A stretch of 10,723 bases of DNA, from positions 1 through 10,723 of the forward strand of contig JAZQJQ010000050.1 of NCBI GenBank assembly GCA_045541735.1. The letters run 5' to 3'. The notes below the pieces were generated by a model that saw only the letters and a list, made by a program, of their open reading frames with translations, made no database searches and was not told the origin of the DNA. Position numbers and translations under genes: made by a program. The stretch is from RUG12395 sp045541735 (GTDB taxonomy: Bacteria; Bacillota; Clostridia; Oscillospirales; CAG-272). Positions 1 to 5,518 of this stretch are shown piece after piece; the first letter of the stretch is position 1; every line of letters begins with the position of its first letter.

Positions 1-448
1 CTATAACCCCTACGGTCTTTCCGTGAAGATCAACGCCAGTGAGTCCGTTAAGACTGAAATTAAAATCCCGAGAGCGAATATAAGCTTTATGAATACGTCT
101 GACAGAGGTAAGAAGCAACGCCATCGTATGCTCGGCAACCGCATAGGGGGAGTAAGCAGGCACACGCAAAACATGAAGCTTTCCGTATGCATACTTCATA
201 TCAACGTTGTTAAAACCGGCACAACGCAACGCAAGCACGCGCACTCCAAGCTCGTAAAGCTTATCTATTACATCGGCATTTACTGTGTCGTTTACAAATG
301 CACACACTGCATCATAACCGTGCGCAAGCTCTGCGGTGTCGGCATTTAGCTTGGTATCAAAAAACTTTATATCTATTTCCGCCTCAGCGCAATGCTTTTC
401 AAACGAAGGGCGGTCGTACGGTTTGGTATCGAAAAAAGCTAATTTCAT
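1..448 (-). CDS. ldhA: D-lactate dehydrogenase, N-terminal part (gene runs off the left edge)
   Basis: Reduces pyruvate to D-lactate with NADH in the cytoplasm, regenerating NAD+ in fermentation (D-isomer 2-hydroxyacid dehydrogenase family). About 149 codons are visible. The start MKLAFFDTKPYDRPSFE, then LRCAGFNNVD (about residues 74-83), RVPAYSPYAVAEHT (about 95-108) and the stretch RRIHKAYIRSRDFNFSLNG closely match what I remember of E. coli LdhA and its clostridial relatives. The NAD-binding Rossmann domain is just beginning (LHGKTVGVI) where the window ends, so the catalytic Arg, Glu and His cannot be checked. The ATG at 448-446 has an AGGAGAT ribosome binding site 5-6 bases upstream. The gene diverges from a Crp/Fnr regulator and shares an 84-base promoter region with it. 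The subfamily is clear; a related 2-hydroxyacid dehydrogenase is the only real alternative. Confidence 0.9.
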   Translation of the reverse strand, partial: MKLAFFDTKPYDRPSFEKHCAEAEIDIKFFDTKLNADTAELAHGYDAVCAFVNDTVNADVIDKLYELGVRVLALRCAGFNNVDMKYAYGKLHVLRVPAYSPYAVAEHTMALLLTSVRRIHKAYIRSRDFNFSLNGLTGVDLHGKTVGVI

Positions 449-459
449 TTTTAATCTCC

Positions 460-488
460 TTGCTTTTGTGCTTTTATTATAGTATAAT
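460..488 (+). promoter_or_regulatory. Predicted sigma-A promoter of the Crp/Fnr regulator operon
   Basis: TTGCTT (460-465) and a perfect TATAAT (483-488) are separated by 17 bases, giving a start site near 495 and a leader of about 38 bases. The -10 overlaps the -10 elements of the divergent ldh promoter, so the two promoters probably compete for polymerase. The palindrome at 504-517 falls at about +10 to +23. Confidence 0.55.
476..486 (-). promoter_or_regulatory. Predicted promoter of the D-lactate dehydrogenase gene
   Basis: On the minus strand two overlapping -10 candidates are seen. TATAAT (481 to 476) has no good -35 at the right distance, as expected of an activator-dependent promoter. 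TATACT (486 to 481) lies 17 bases from a weak TTCAAC -35 that is one arm of the palindrome at 504-517. Using TATAAT, the start site falls near 469 and the palindrome centre (510.5) lies at -41.5, the classic position for class II activation by Crp/Fnr proteins. Which -10 is used is inference. Confidence 0.5.
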
Positions 489-503
489 ATGCTCACAAAA
501 TCT

Positions 504-517
504 GTTGAATTTTCAAC
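504..517. promoter_or_regulatory. Perfect inverted repeat GTTGAA-TT-TTCAAC, probable Crp/Fnr operator
   Basis: Two perfect 6-base arms with a 2-base spacer lie between the divergent ldh and regulator genes. The TTGA/TCAA half-sites resemble those of Fnr-type proteins, but Fnr separates them by six bases and here there are four, so the spacing differs from the classic box. The site sits at about -41.5 for ldh and about +10 to +23 for the regulator, which would fit activation of ldh and autorepression. Binding by the neighbouring regulator is inferred from position and half-site only. Confidence 0.5.
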
Positions 518-532
518 GTTTGGAGAAATATT

Positions 533-1192
533 TTGAAAACTGCCTCAGAATCACTTAACGCCTGCCCGCTTTTCCAGGGAATAGACTCGGCAGACCTCAA
601 CAAACTGCTTCCCTGCCTCGGCGCGCGTACGGTACATTTCGACAAGAGGAGCACGGTATTTTCCGAAGGCGACGCCGCAACTGCTATAGGAATAATGCTT
701 GAAGGAAGTGCTCAAACTGTACAAATAGATTATTACGGAAACCGTGTGATCCTCGGAGAGATCACGGATGGGGAAATATTCGGCGAGGAATTTGCTTGTG
801 CCGAAACGTCTGTGCTGCCGGTCTCAGTGGTTGCAAACGAGCCTTGCGAGATCATGCTCATTGACTGCTCGCACGTACTGCATACCTGCTGCAACAATTG
901 CGGTTTTCACCAACAGCTGATATACAATCTTATGCGCGATCTTGCAACCAAAAACATTTATCTGCACGACCGCATTGAAATAACTTCAAAGCGAACAACA
1001 AGGGAAAAGCTGCTTGCTTATCTTGCGCTTATGGCAAAAAAGACCGGCAAGACCGCATTTGAGGTCCCTTTTGACCGCCAGGAGCTTGCCGATTATCTTG
1101 AAGTAGACAGAAGCGGTCTTTCAAGCGAGATAAGCAAACTGAAAAACGAAGGTGTCATTGACTGTTATAAAAACAGTTTTAAACTGCTGTGA
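533..1192 (+). CDS. Crp/Fnr-family transcriptional regulator
   Basis: A 219-residue DNA-binding regulator of usual family length. An N-terminal cyclic-nucleotide-binding-like beta-roll (about 12-125, with FSEGDAATAIGIMLEGSAQ) leads into a long dimerisation helix (about 126-150) and a C-terminal winged helix (about 153-219) with the recognition region RQELADYLEVDRSGLSSEI. The start is TTG at 533, preceded by GGAGA six bases upstream; the next in-frame Met is residue 55, inside the beta-roll, so TTG is the likely start. Nine cysteines are present (11, 28, 89, 105, 112, 119, 120, 123, 211). A cluster CSHVLHTCCNNCGFH at 112-126 stands at the end of the beta-roll and could sense redox state or hold a metal or Fe-S centre; this is not proven. 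It diverges from ldh and heads an operon with the peptidase 7 bases downstream. The family is certain; the signal is unknown. Confidence 0.9.
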   Translation: MKTASESLNACPLFQGIDSADLNKLLPCLGARTVHFDKRSTVFSEGDAATAIGIMLEGSAQTVQIDYYGNRVILGEITDGEIFGEEFACAETSVLPVSVVANEPCEIMLIDCSHVLHTCCNNCGFHQQLIYNLMRDLATKNIYLHDRIEITSKRTTREKLLAYLALMAKKTGKTAFEVPFDRQELADYLEVDRSGLSSEISKLKNEGVIDCYKNSFKLL

Positions 1193-1199
1193 GGACTTT

Positions 1200-2333
1200 A
1201 TGATAACCGTAGAAGAAATAAAGAAATACGCTGAAAATAATTATGAAACGGCTATAAAGCTTTTGCTGGAGCTTGCGCCCATTCCAGCTCCTTCACATAA
1301 CGAGGAACTTCGCGCAGAATTCTGCCGCAAATGGCTGCAGGATATCGGTGCCGAGGGTGCATATATCGACGAAGCGCTGAACGTCGTATACCCTTACAAG
1401 GATAACGGCGGCGAGCTAAAGGTGTTTATGGCGCACAGCGACGTAGTATTTCCGGACACTGATCCTCTGCCGCTTGAAAGACGCGGCGGAAAGATATTCT
1501 GCCCCGGCGTTGGGGATGACACCGCGCACGCAGTTGCGCTTATGATGGCGGCAAAATATCTTGTTGAAAACAAACCCGAATGCAAAGACTGCGGAATTCT
1601 CATCGTAATCAATTCCTGCGAAGAGGGACTTGGCAATCTCAAAGGCTGCAGGCACATTATGGAACGCTTCGGTGGCAGAGTGACTGAATTTGGGGCCTTC
1701 GACAGCCATCCGAGGTCTGTGGTCACCCGTGCTGTCGGCTCGCACAGGTATAATATCGAAATAAAGACCGAAGGCGGCGATTCATACGGAAATTTCGGGA
1801 GAACGAATGCAATAGCCGTCATGGCGCAGCTCATAAACAAGCTTTACTCAATCAAGCTTCCCGAGAACGGAAGGACGACCTACAACGTAGGCACGGTATC
1901 TGGCGGAACTTCTGTAAACACAATAGCACAAAATGCCGAAATGCTTTATGAATACCGCTCGGATAATGCGAAAAACCTTGAATATATGCAGGGAAGCTTT
2001 ATTGAAATAATTAAAGCTTTTGAGAATGTTGACGCCGAGATAACGGTCACCAAGGTCGGCGACCGCCCCTGCGGTTCAAACGTGGACGAAGCAAGGCAAA
2101 AAGCATTAACGGATAAAGCGATAAAAACAATAGAAAATGCATACGGATTTACACCGAGAATAGGCACAGGATCTACGGATTGCAACGTGCCGTTATCAAT
2201 GGGCATTCCTGCCGTATGTGTTGGAGGTGTCAGATCCGCCGGAGCTCACACAAGAAGCGAATATATGCTTGAGGAGAGCCTCCAAAACGGCATTTCGGTT
2301 GCGTTGTCAATGATAAGTTATGCACTCAAATAA
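1200..2333 (+). CDS. M20-family metallopeptidase (PepT-like)
   Basis: A 377-residue cytoplasmic, two-metal amino- or dipeptidase of the M20/M28 clan. The usual metal-site pattern is present: AHSD (H79, D81), GVGDD (D106), catalytic and metal-binding EE at 141-142 (SCEEGLGN), D168 (AFDSH), and a late His in GAHTRSE (H350). The lid or dimerisation domain lies at roughly 180-290, with GTVSGGTSVN at 231-240 as in peptidase T-like and carboxypeptidase G2-like members. The ATG at 1200 is chosen because GAGGAC precedes it and homology starts there; an upstream in-frame ATG at 1152 lies inside the regulator's coding sequence. It follows the regulator stop by 7 bases, so co-transcription is likely. 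No signal peptide is seen. The substrate (dipeptide, tripeptide or acyl-amino acid) cannot be read from the sequence. Confidence 0.88.
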   Translation: MITVEEIKKYAENNYETAIKLLLELAPIPAPSHNEELRAEFCRKWLQDIGAEGAYIDEALNVVYPYKDNGGELKVFMAHSDVVFPDTDPLPLERRGGKIFCPGVGDDTAHAVALMMAAKYLVENKPECKDCGILIVINSCEEGLGNLKGCRHIMERFGGRVTEFGAFDSHPRSVVTRAVGSHRYNIEIKTEGGDSYGNFGRTNAIAVMAQLINKLYSIKLPENGRTTYNVGTVSGGTSVNTIAQNAEMLYEYRSDNAKNLEYMQGSFIEIIKAFENVDAEITVTKVGDRPCGSNVDEARQKALTDKAIKTIENAYGFTPRIGTGSTDCNVPLSMGIPAVCVGGVRSAGAHTRSEYMLEESLQNGISVALSMISYALK

Positions 2334-2345
2334 CGGAGGAAAATT

Positions 2346-2738
2346 ATGAAAACACTTGAAGAGATAAGAGAGTATTTTAAGGACGACCTTTTCGCCACAG
2401 ACGCGGGATGCGTTATTAACGAGGTGGGAGAAGGCTGTGCCGTCTGCTCTATGCCAATAGAAGCAAGGCACAAAAATGCTCGCGGCGGCGTTATGGGCGG
2501 AGCGATATTCACCCTTGCCGACTTTGCATTTGCCGTTGCCGCAAATGCGGGCGGAGTTCCCACAGTTTCCGTTTCCGCTAATACTATGTTTATGAAGGGC
2601 GCAAAGGGAACAAGGCTTATTGCCCGCGCCACCCTTATCCACAACGGAAGAACCACCTGCGCCGCATCCGTCCGCGTCACGGACGACCTCGGCACAAATA
2701 TCGCAGAAGTCTCCCTCACGGGAATTCATCTTGCGTAA
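2346..2738 (+). CDS. PaaI-type hotdog-fold acyl-CoA thioesterase
   Basis: A 130-residue single hotdog domain of the PaaI/YdiI thioesterase group, expected to hydrolyse an acyl-CoA in the cytoplasm as a tetramer. The signature RHKNARGGVMGGAIFTLADFA (about 41-61) carries the usual H-x-N, the GG before the central helix, and an Asp (D59) on that helix where catalytic acids lie in this family. The later strands SVSANTMFMKGAKG and RATLIHNGRTT match the second half of the fold. The ATG at 2346 has a strong GGAGG ribosome binding site; only 12 bases separate it from the peptidase stop, so it is in the same operon. Length is normal. The acyl substrate is unknown. Confidence 0.87.
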   Translation: MKTLEEIREYFKDDLFATDAGCVINEVGEGCAVCSMPIEARHKNARGGVMGGAIFTLADFAFAVAANAGGVPTVSVSANTMFMKGAKGTRLIARATLIHNGRTTCAASVRVTDDLGTNIAEVSLTGIHLA

Positions 2739-2740
2739 TT

Positions 2741-3187
2741 ATGATTACTTTAAGAAATTTCTGCAGATCAGATGCTTCGAATTTGAAGACTGTCGGATAT
2801 TCAAATTTAACTGTTGCGGAAACAGAAAACCTAATATCAGAATGGAATAAAAGAAGTTTAAACGGCAGATATTTTGAAATGCTCGCTATTATATCAGGGA
2901 ACGATATAGTAGGAACCATCTCTCTATACCAACATTCAAGCGAGGTTATCTCGATCGGTCCGGAAATCTTCGGAAAATACCGCAAAAAAGGCTTTGCTAA
3001 AGAAGCAATGCTTTCCGCTTGCCATATTGCAAGAGAAATGGGTTATAAGATCGTTTCACAGCAAATAAGAACAGACAATACCGCAAGCATTGCTCTTCAC
3101 TCCTCCTTAGGTTTTGAAACAAACGGCCTTGTATACACAAATGCAAAAGGAAATGAAGTAGCAATATATTTGAAGAGCCTTATATAA
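2741..3187 (+). CDS. GNAT-family N-acetyltransferase (RimJ/RimL-like)
   Basis: A 148-residue acetyltransferase that would move an acetyl group from acetyl-CoA to an amine. Motif A is visible as GPEIFGKYRKKGFAKEAM (about 73-90), where the R-x-x-G-x-A loop binds the CoA pyrophosphate, followed by the motif B region NTASIALHSSLGFE (about 112-125). The ATG lies 2 bases after the thioesterase stop with no clear ribosome binding site, suggesting translational coupling. Its sequence is visibly more AT-rich than the thioesterase before it (for example 2821-2880), so it may be a later arrival in the operon. The acceptor substrate is unknown: ribosomal protein N-terminus, antibiotic and small amine are all possible. 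Confidence 0.85.
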   Translation: MITLRNFCRSDASNLKTVGYSNLTVAETENLISEWNKRSLNGRYFEMLAIISGNDIVGTISLYQHSSEVISIGPEIFGKYRKKGFAKEAMLSACHIAREMGYKIVSQQIRTDNTASIALHSSLGFETNGLVYTNAKGNEVAIYLKSLI

Positions 3188-3239
3188 TATGGTTCCCTTG
3201 TGCAAACGGAGCATAAACTTACACCCGAGGAGTACACAA

Positions 3240-3650
3240 ATGAACATTGAATACAAAAACCAAAAGGACATACCGTGTGATGAGCTGTATCGGCTGTTTT
3301 TGTCGGTTGGGTGGGCGAAGGAGAGCAATACGACTCAGACTATGATCGATAATTTCAACGTTGGCTTTCTCAATTCAACGTTCGTTTTTTCGGCTTGGGC
3401 AGACGGACGTTTAGTAGGCTGTGTCAGAGCATTAAGCGACTTGCATTTCCGCTCGGTGATATATGATTTAGCCGTTCATCCTGAACATCAACACCAAGGT
3501 ATCGGGAAAGAGCTTGTCAGAAGATGTATAAATGAATGCAAGCATTCAGAGTGGTTGGTAGCAACTGACAAAGCAAAAGTATTTTACGAAAAACTTGGAT
3601 TTGCAGAGAATACAGATCATTTTCTTACTATTCCGTGTAAATTTTTTTAA
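3240..3650 (+). CDS. GNAT-family N-acetyltransferase
   Basis: A 136-residue single-domain acetyltransferase unrelated in detail to the preceding one. Motif A reads YDLAVHPEHQHQGIGKELV (about 75-93) with the canonical Q-x-x-G-x-G CoA-binding loop, and the C-terminal FYEKLGF (115-121) is the usual GNAT ending with the catalytic-region Tyr. The start at 3240 is preferred over an in-frame ATG at 3189 because GAGGAG lies at 3227-3232, seven bases before it, and because this start gives the normal GNAT length. The gene sits 52 bases after the previous acetyltransferase on the same strand and is probably the last gene of the operon, followed by the hairpin at 3664-3698. The substrate is unknown. Confidence 0.87.
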   Translation: MNIEYKNQKDIPCDELYRLFLSVGWAKESNTTQTMIDNFNVGFLNSTFVFSAWADGRLVGCVRALSDLHFRSVIYDLAVHPEHQHQGIGKELVRRCINECKHSEWLVATDKAKVFYEKLGFAENTDHFLTIPCKFF

Positions 3651-3663
3651 TACAAAAAAACAC

Positions 3664-3698
3664 ATAGCGCCGACGGACATTATGTCCATCGGCGCTAT
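3664..3698. terminator. Bidirectional terminator hairpin between convergent genes
   Basis: A 16-position stem (ATAGCGCCGA...TCGGCGCTAT outer arms) has one C-A mismatch and a 3-base TTA loop. On the minus strand it is followed by GTGTTTTTTTG, a good U-tract that would end the transposase transcript. On the plus strand the tail is the weaker TTTGCTTTATT. It ends only 5 bases from the transposase stop. It lacks the GTAG head of the REP copies nearby, so it is treated as a terminator and not a fourth REP. Confidence 0.75.
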
Positions 3699-3703
3699 TT
3701 GCT

Positions 3704-4228
3704 TTATTCTTCAACATACAATTCGTCGTAATACCAACGCAAAGGGTTCTCGCAAATGTAATTCAATCTTGTATCATAATCTTTTCTGTTTCGGATCACA
3801 TGTTCATAAAACGATTTTTGCCAAATGGGCATGCCGACCCTTTTTGTAACGGCTCCCTTAAACTGCTTGACCATTCTGTCGAGCGTAGGGGCGACCTGTG
3901 GTCGCCCGCTGTCACTCTCATAAATGACAACTATCAAATGAATGTGATTGGGCATAATAACATACGAATGTAAAGCAACGTCATTGTAAGTTATATGCCA
4001 ACGTTCCAATTCCTCTTTAACGATTTCACCGACATATGTCAACGGAAGATTTTGCGGGCGAACACAGTTCGCCCCTACGGATATCCAAGAAAACGCTTCC
4101 GTATCGAACGTATCGTTCCAAAACAGATTTTTTCTTTTGTCGGTACAGATCGTTACCAAATATGCTCCCGGCGAACTGTAATCATAATACTTAAGGCGAA
4201 TCTCTTTTCGCCTTTTTAATTCTTCCAT
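3704..4228 (-). CDS. REP-associated tyrosine transposase (RAYT, Y1/IS200-like)
   Basis: A 174-residue single-strand HUH endonuclease related to IS200/IS605 TnpA. The pattern is YSSPGAYLVTICT (17-29), the HUH motif MPNHIHLI (H95, H97), WQKSFYEHVIRN (136-147) and a tyrosine-bearing helix LNYICENP with probable catalytic Y157. RAYTs are usually single-copy chromosomal genes that act on REP palindromes. The ATG at 4228 is chosen; a TTG at 4234 is possible. Two stretches of the protein, VGANCVRPQ (51-59) and SGRPQVAPT (107-115), are translated copies of the 25-base REP palindrome, and a third copy lies upstream at 4264-4288. The ORF is intact, so it may be active or domesticated. It is followed at once by a terminator hairpin and lies downstream of the PHP gene. 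Confidence 0.9.
   Translation of the reverse strand: MEELKRRKEIRLKYYDYSSPGAYLVTICTDKRKNLFWNDTFDTEAFSWISVGANCVRPQNLPLTYVGEIVKEELERWHITYNDVALHSYVIMPNHIHLIVVIYESDSGRPQVAPTLDRMVKQFKGAVTKRVGMPIWQKSFYEHVIRNRKDYDTRLNYICENPLRWYYDELYVEE
3885..3909 (+). repeat. REP-like palindrome, copy 1, inside the transposase ORF
   Basis: A 25-base unit headed GTAG with perfect 8-base arms GGGCGACC / GGTCGCCC around a TGT loop. It lies on the strand opposite to the transposase coding strand and is translated as SGRPQVAPT. A GTAG or GGAG head before a GC-rich imperfect palindrome is the known hallmark of RAYT-associated REPs. Confidence 0.8.
4054..4078 (-). repeat. REP-like palindrome, copy 2, inside the transposase ORF
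   Basis: The same 25-base unit in the opposite orientation, with arms GGGCGAAC / GTTCGCCC and a TGT loop on the minus strand, translated as VGANCVRP. It differs from copy 1 at only two positions, which pair with each other (C-G in copy 1, A-T here), so the hairpin is preserved. Confidence 0.8.
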
Positions 4229-4263
4229 AACCAATTCTCGACCTATGTTTAGTTAATCTGCAA

Positions 4264-4288
4264 GCGGGCGAACGCAGTTAGCCCCTAC
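4264..4288 (-). repeat. REP-like palindrome, copy 3, upstream of the transposase
   Basis: Same orientation as copy 2, headed GTAGGGGC on the minus strand. It differs from copy 2 at two positions, one of which breaks a stem pair. It sits in the gap between the PHP stop and the transposase start, a normal place for a REP beside its RAYT. There is no following U-tract, so it is not a convincing terminator. Next to it (about 4300-4316) the minus strand holds a short GGGGATA tandem duplication of no known role. Confidence 0.78.
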
Positions 4289-4320
4289 TTTACTCATATA
4301 TCCCCTATCCCCCGAAGCTC

Positions 4321-5337
4321 TTATAAAATATCCTCAACGAAATACGCATTGGTATTTGCGTGTCTGCCGAATTTATCGGTCACGGTAATACGAACGTATC
4401 CATCATCGGGTTCAACGATAAATTCAGCGTGTGTAAGACTTTTCCCCTTCTCTCTGAACGCGGCACGTGTTTTGCGGCAGGCGGTGGACATCACTATCTT
4501 CTCGCACGGTCCTGTCTTCACGCACAGCTTGTTGCCGTCCATATACAGCTCCTTGATCTCAGGACCCATGGATGCGTAAAAACTGCCCGCGAGAAGTGCA
4601 TCGGTGATTGAGGTGTAATCAAGCTTATCCGCCTTTATCATCGTCCAGGCGACAAAAGAATCACATCTCGGCGCACCGAAGGGGGCACCGTTGTGATTAT
4701 CGTCTGCCGCTATGCAGTAAAGGCGCTTTCCCATACGGAGCATATCATCGTATATTATCGGATTGTATTCGGGAAATGTGTGGAACGAGCCTGTATTGCA
4801 TATCTCCATAGCGTGCATACCGTGATAGTTTTCGTAATCGCTTCTGTTTTCAAGCGACCAAACCGGGTGGTTGTACGTTACGAAAAAACCATTCTCCACG
4901 CCTGCTCTTATCATCGTGTTGATGCACTCGGGGCTGTGATCGCGCTCAAAATCGGGCATATTGGGATCGTGCTGTACAAGATGTCTGTTGGCGGCACCGT
5001 TGCCAACCATATATTTTTCCCTATGCCAGCATACCTGCCTGAGATTATCGGGTTTTAACGCTATAAGGCAAAGATGGCATGTCTTACGGTATTTAAATAC
5101 CGCACCGGGGTCATTAGCATTCAGCTCATAGCCATTAAGCGCAACGAAATTCTCATCGCACAGATGCGTTTGGTCGAGCATTACGTTGTGGTCTGTATAT
5201 GCAACAACGGAATACCCCTGCTTGGTATATGCTTGCTTTACCTGCTCGGGCGTAAGTTTTCCGTCGGAAACGGTGGTGTGGCAATGCAGATTAGCCTTAT
5301 AGAACTGCCCGCCCTCGGGCAAAAGATACTTTTTCAT
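4321..5337 (-). CDS. PHP-domain metal-dependent hydrolase
   Basis: A 338-residue protein of the polymerase-and-histidinol-phosphatase (PHP) superfamily, which hydrolyses phosphoesters with a two- or three-metal centre. Metal ligands are visible in order: NLHCHTTVSD (H18, H20, D25), YTDHN (D49, H50), a Glu in NGYELN (E71), NHP (H157) and the closing DDNH (D213, H215). After the PHP fold (about 1-255) a C-terminal portion of about 80 residues looks beta-rich (SMGPEIKELYMDGNKLCVKTGP onward in segments). The ATG at 5337 is preferred over a TTG at 5343 because the AAGGAGC site gives 7-base spacing to it. It has its own consensus promoter, so it is separate from the arabinan operon upstream. No signal peptide is seen. 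The substrate is unknown. Confidence 0.83.
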   Translation of the reverse strand: MKKYLLPEGGQFYKANLHCHTTVSDGKLTPEQVKQAYTKQGYSVVAYTDHNVMLDQTHLCDENFVALNGYELNANDPGAVFKYRKTCHLCLIALKPDNLRQVCWHREKYMVGNGAANRHLVQHDPNMPDFERDHSPECINTMIRAGVENGFFVTYNHPVWSLENRSDYENYHGMHAMEICNTGSFHTFPEYNPIIYDDMLRMGKRLYCIAADDNHNGAPFGAPRCDSFVAWTMIKADKLDYTSITDALLAGSFYASMGPEIKELYMDGNKLCVKTGPCEKIVMSTACRKTRAAFREKGKSLTHAEFIVEPDDGYVRITVTDKFGRHANTNAYFVEDIL

Positions 5338-5376
5338 AATCAAGCTCCTTTGAAAAAAGAATCATTATTCAAATCA

Positions 5377-5405
5377 ATTATAACTCTCAGAAAAAACCGT
5401 GTCAA
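5377..5405 (-). promoter_or_regulatory. Consensus sigma-A promoter of the PHP gene
   Basis: On the minus strand TTGACA (5405-5400) and TATAAT (5382-5377) are both perfect and exactly 17 bases apart, giving a start near 5370, about 33 bases before the ATG. This predicts strong transcription unless repressed. The perfect palindrome CAATTAATTG at 5407-5416 abuts the -35. Confidence 0.8.
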
Positions 5406-5406
5406 C

Positions 5407-5416
5407 CAATTAATTG
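5407..5416. promoter_or_regulatory. Palindrome CAATTAATTG beside the PHP promoter, possible operator
   Basis: A perfect 10-base palindrome one base upstream of the -35 of a full-consensus promoter. Position suits a regulator-binding site or UP-like AT-rich element, but a short AT-rich palindrome can occur by chance and no regulator is identified. Confidence 0.25.
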
Positions 5417-5430
5417 ATGTACAGCACAAA

Positions 5431-5457
5431 AAAAGAGCGGACAGTGTGTGCTCTTTT
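5431..5457 (-). terminator. Second rho-independent terminator of the arabinan operon
   Basis: Arms AAAAGAGC / GCTCTTTT surround an 11-base loop. Read on the minus strand, the stem ends in GCTC followed by seven T, the canonical U-tract. It backs up the hairpin at 5465-5495 and protects the PHP promoter from read-through. Confidence 0.75.
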
Positions 5458-5464
5458 CAACAGT

Positions 5465-5495
5465 AAAAGCGCTCCCGAAAAATGGGCGCGCTTTT
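5465..5495 (-). terminator. First rho-independent terminator of the arabinan operon
   Basis: Arms AAAAGCGC / GCGCTTTT, then one mismatch and a CCC/GGG inner stem around a GAAAAAT loop, 23 bases after the GH51 stop. The U-tract is the TTTT of the stem itself, so it is weaker than the second hairpin. Confidence 0.72.
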
Positions 5496-5518
5496 GATAT
5501 TAATATGCAATAATAAAT

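Noticed and set aside
504..517. Classic Fnr box
   Set aside because: Half-sites match but the spacing is two bases short of TTGA-N6-TCAA, so it is reported only as a probable Crp/Fnr-type operator.
23..558. Small plus-strand frames at the left end (23-349 and 298-558)
   Set aside because: They run antisense to the D-lactate dehydrogenase gene and through the promoter region without features of a real gene.
1152..1199. Upstream start for the M20 peptidase
   Set aside because: It overlaps the regulator's coding end by 41 bases and lacks a good ribosome binding site; family similarity begins at the ATG at 1200.
1394..1840. Minus-strand open frames opposite the M20 peptidase
   Set aside because: Antisense shadows of a gene with intact catalytic motifs; no ribosome binding site or recognisable protein.
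3885..4288. CRISPR-like array from the repeated 25-base units
   Set aside because: Only three copies, in both orientations, with unequal spacing and two inside an ORF; the GTAG-headed palindromes beside a RAYT fit REP elements.
4229..4320. Complete IS200/IS605 insertion sequence around the transposase
   Set aside because: No TnpB gene, no clear left and right element ends or target-site pattern; a single-copy RAYT with REPs explains the region better.
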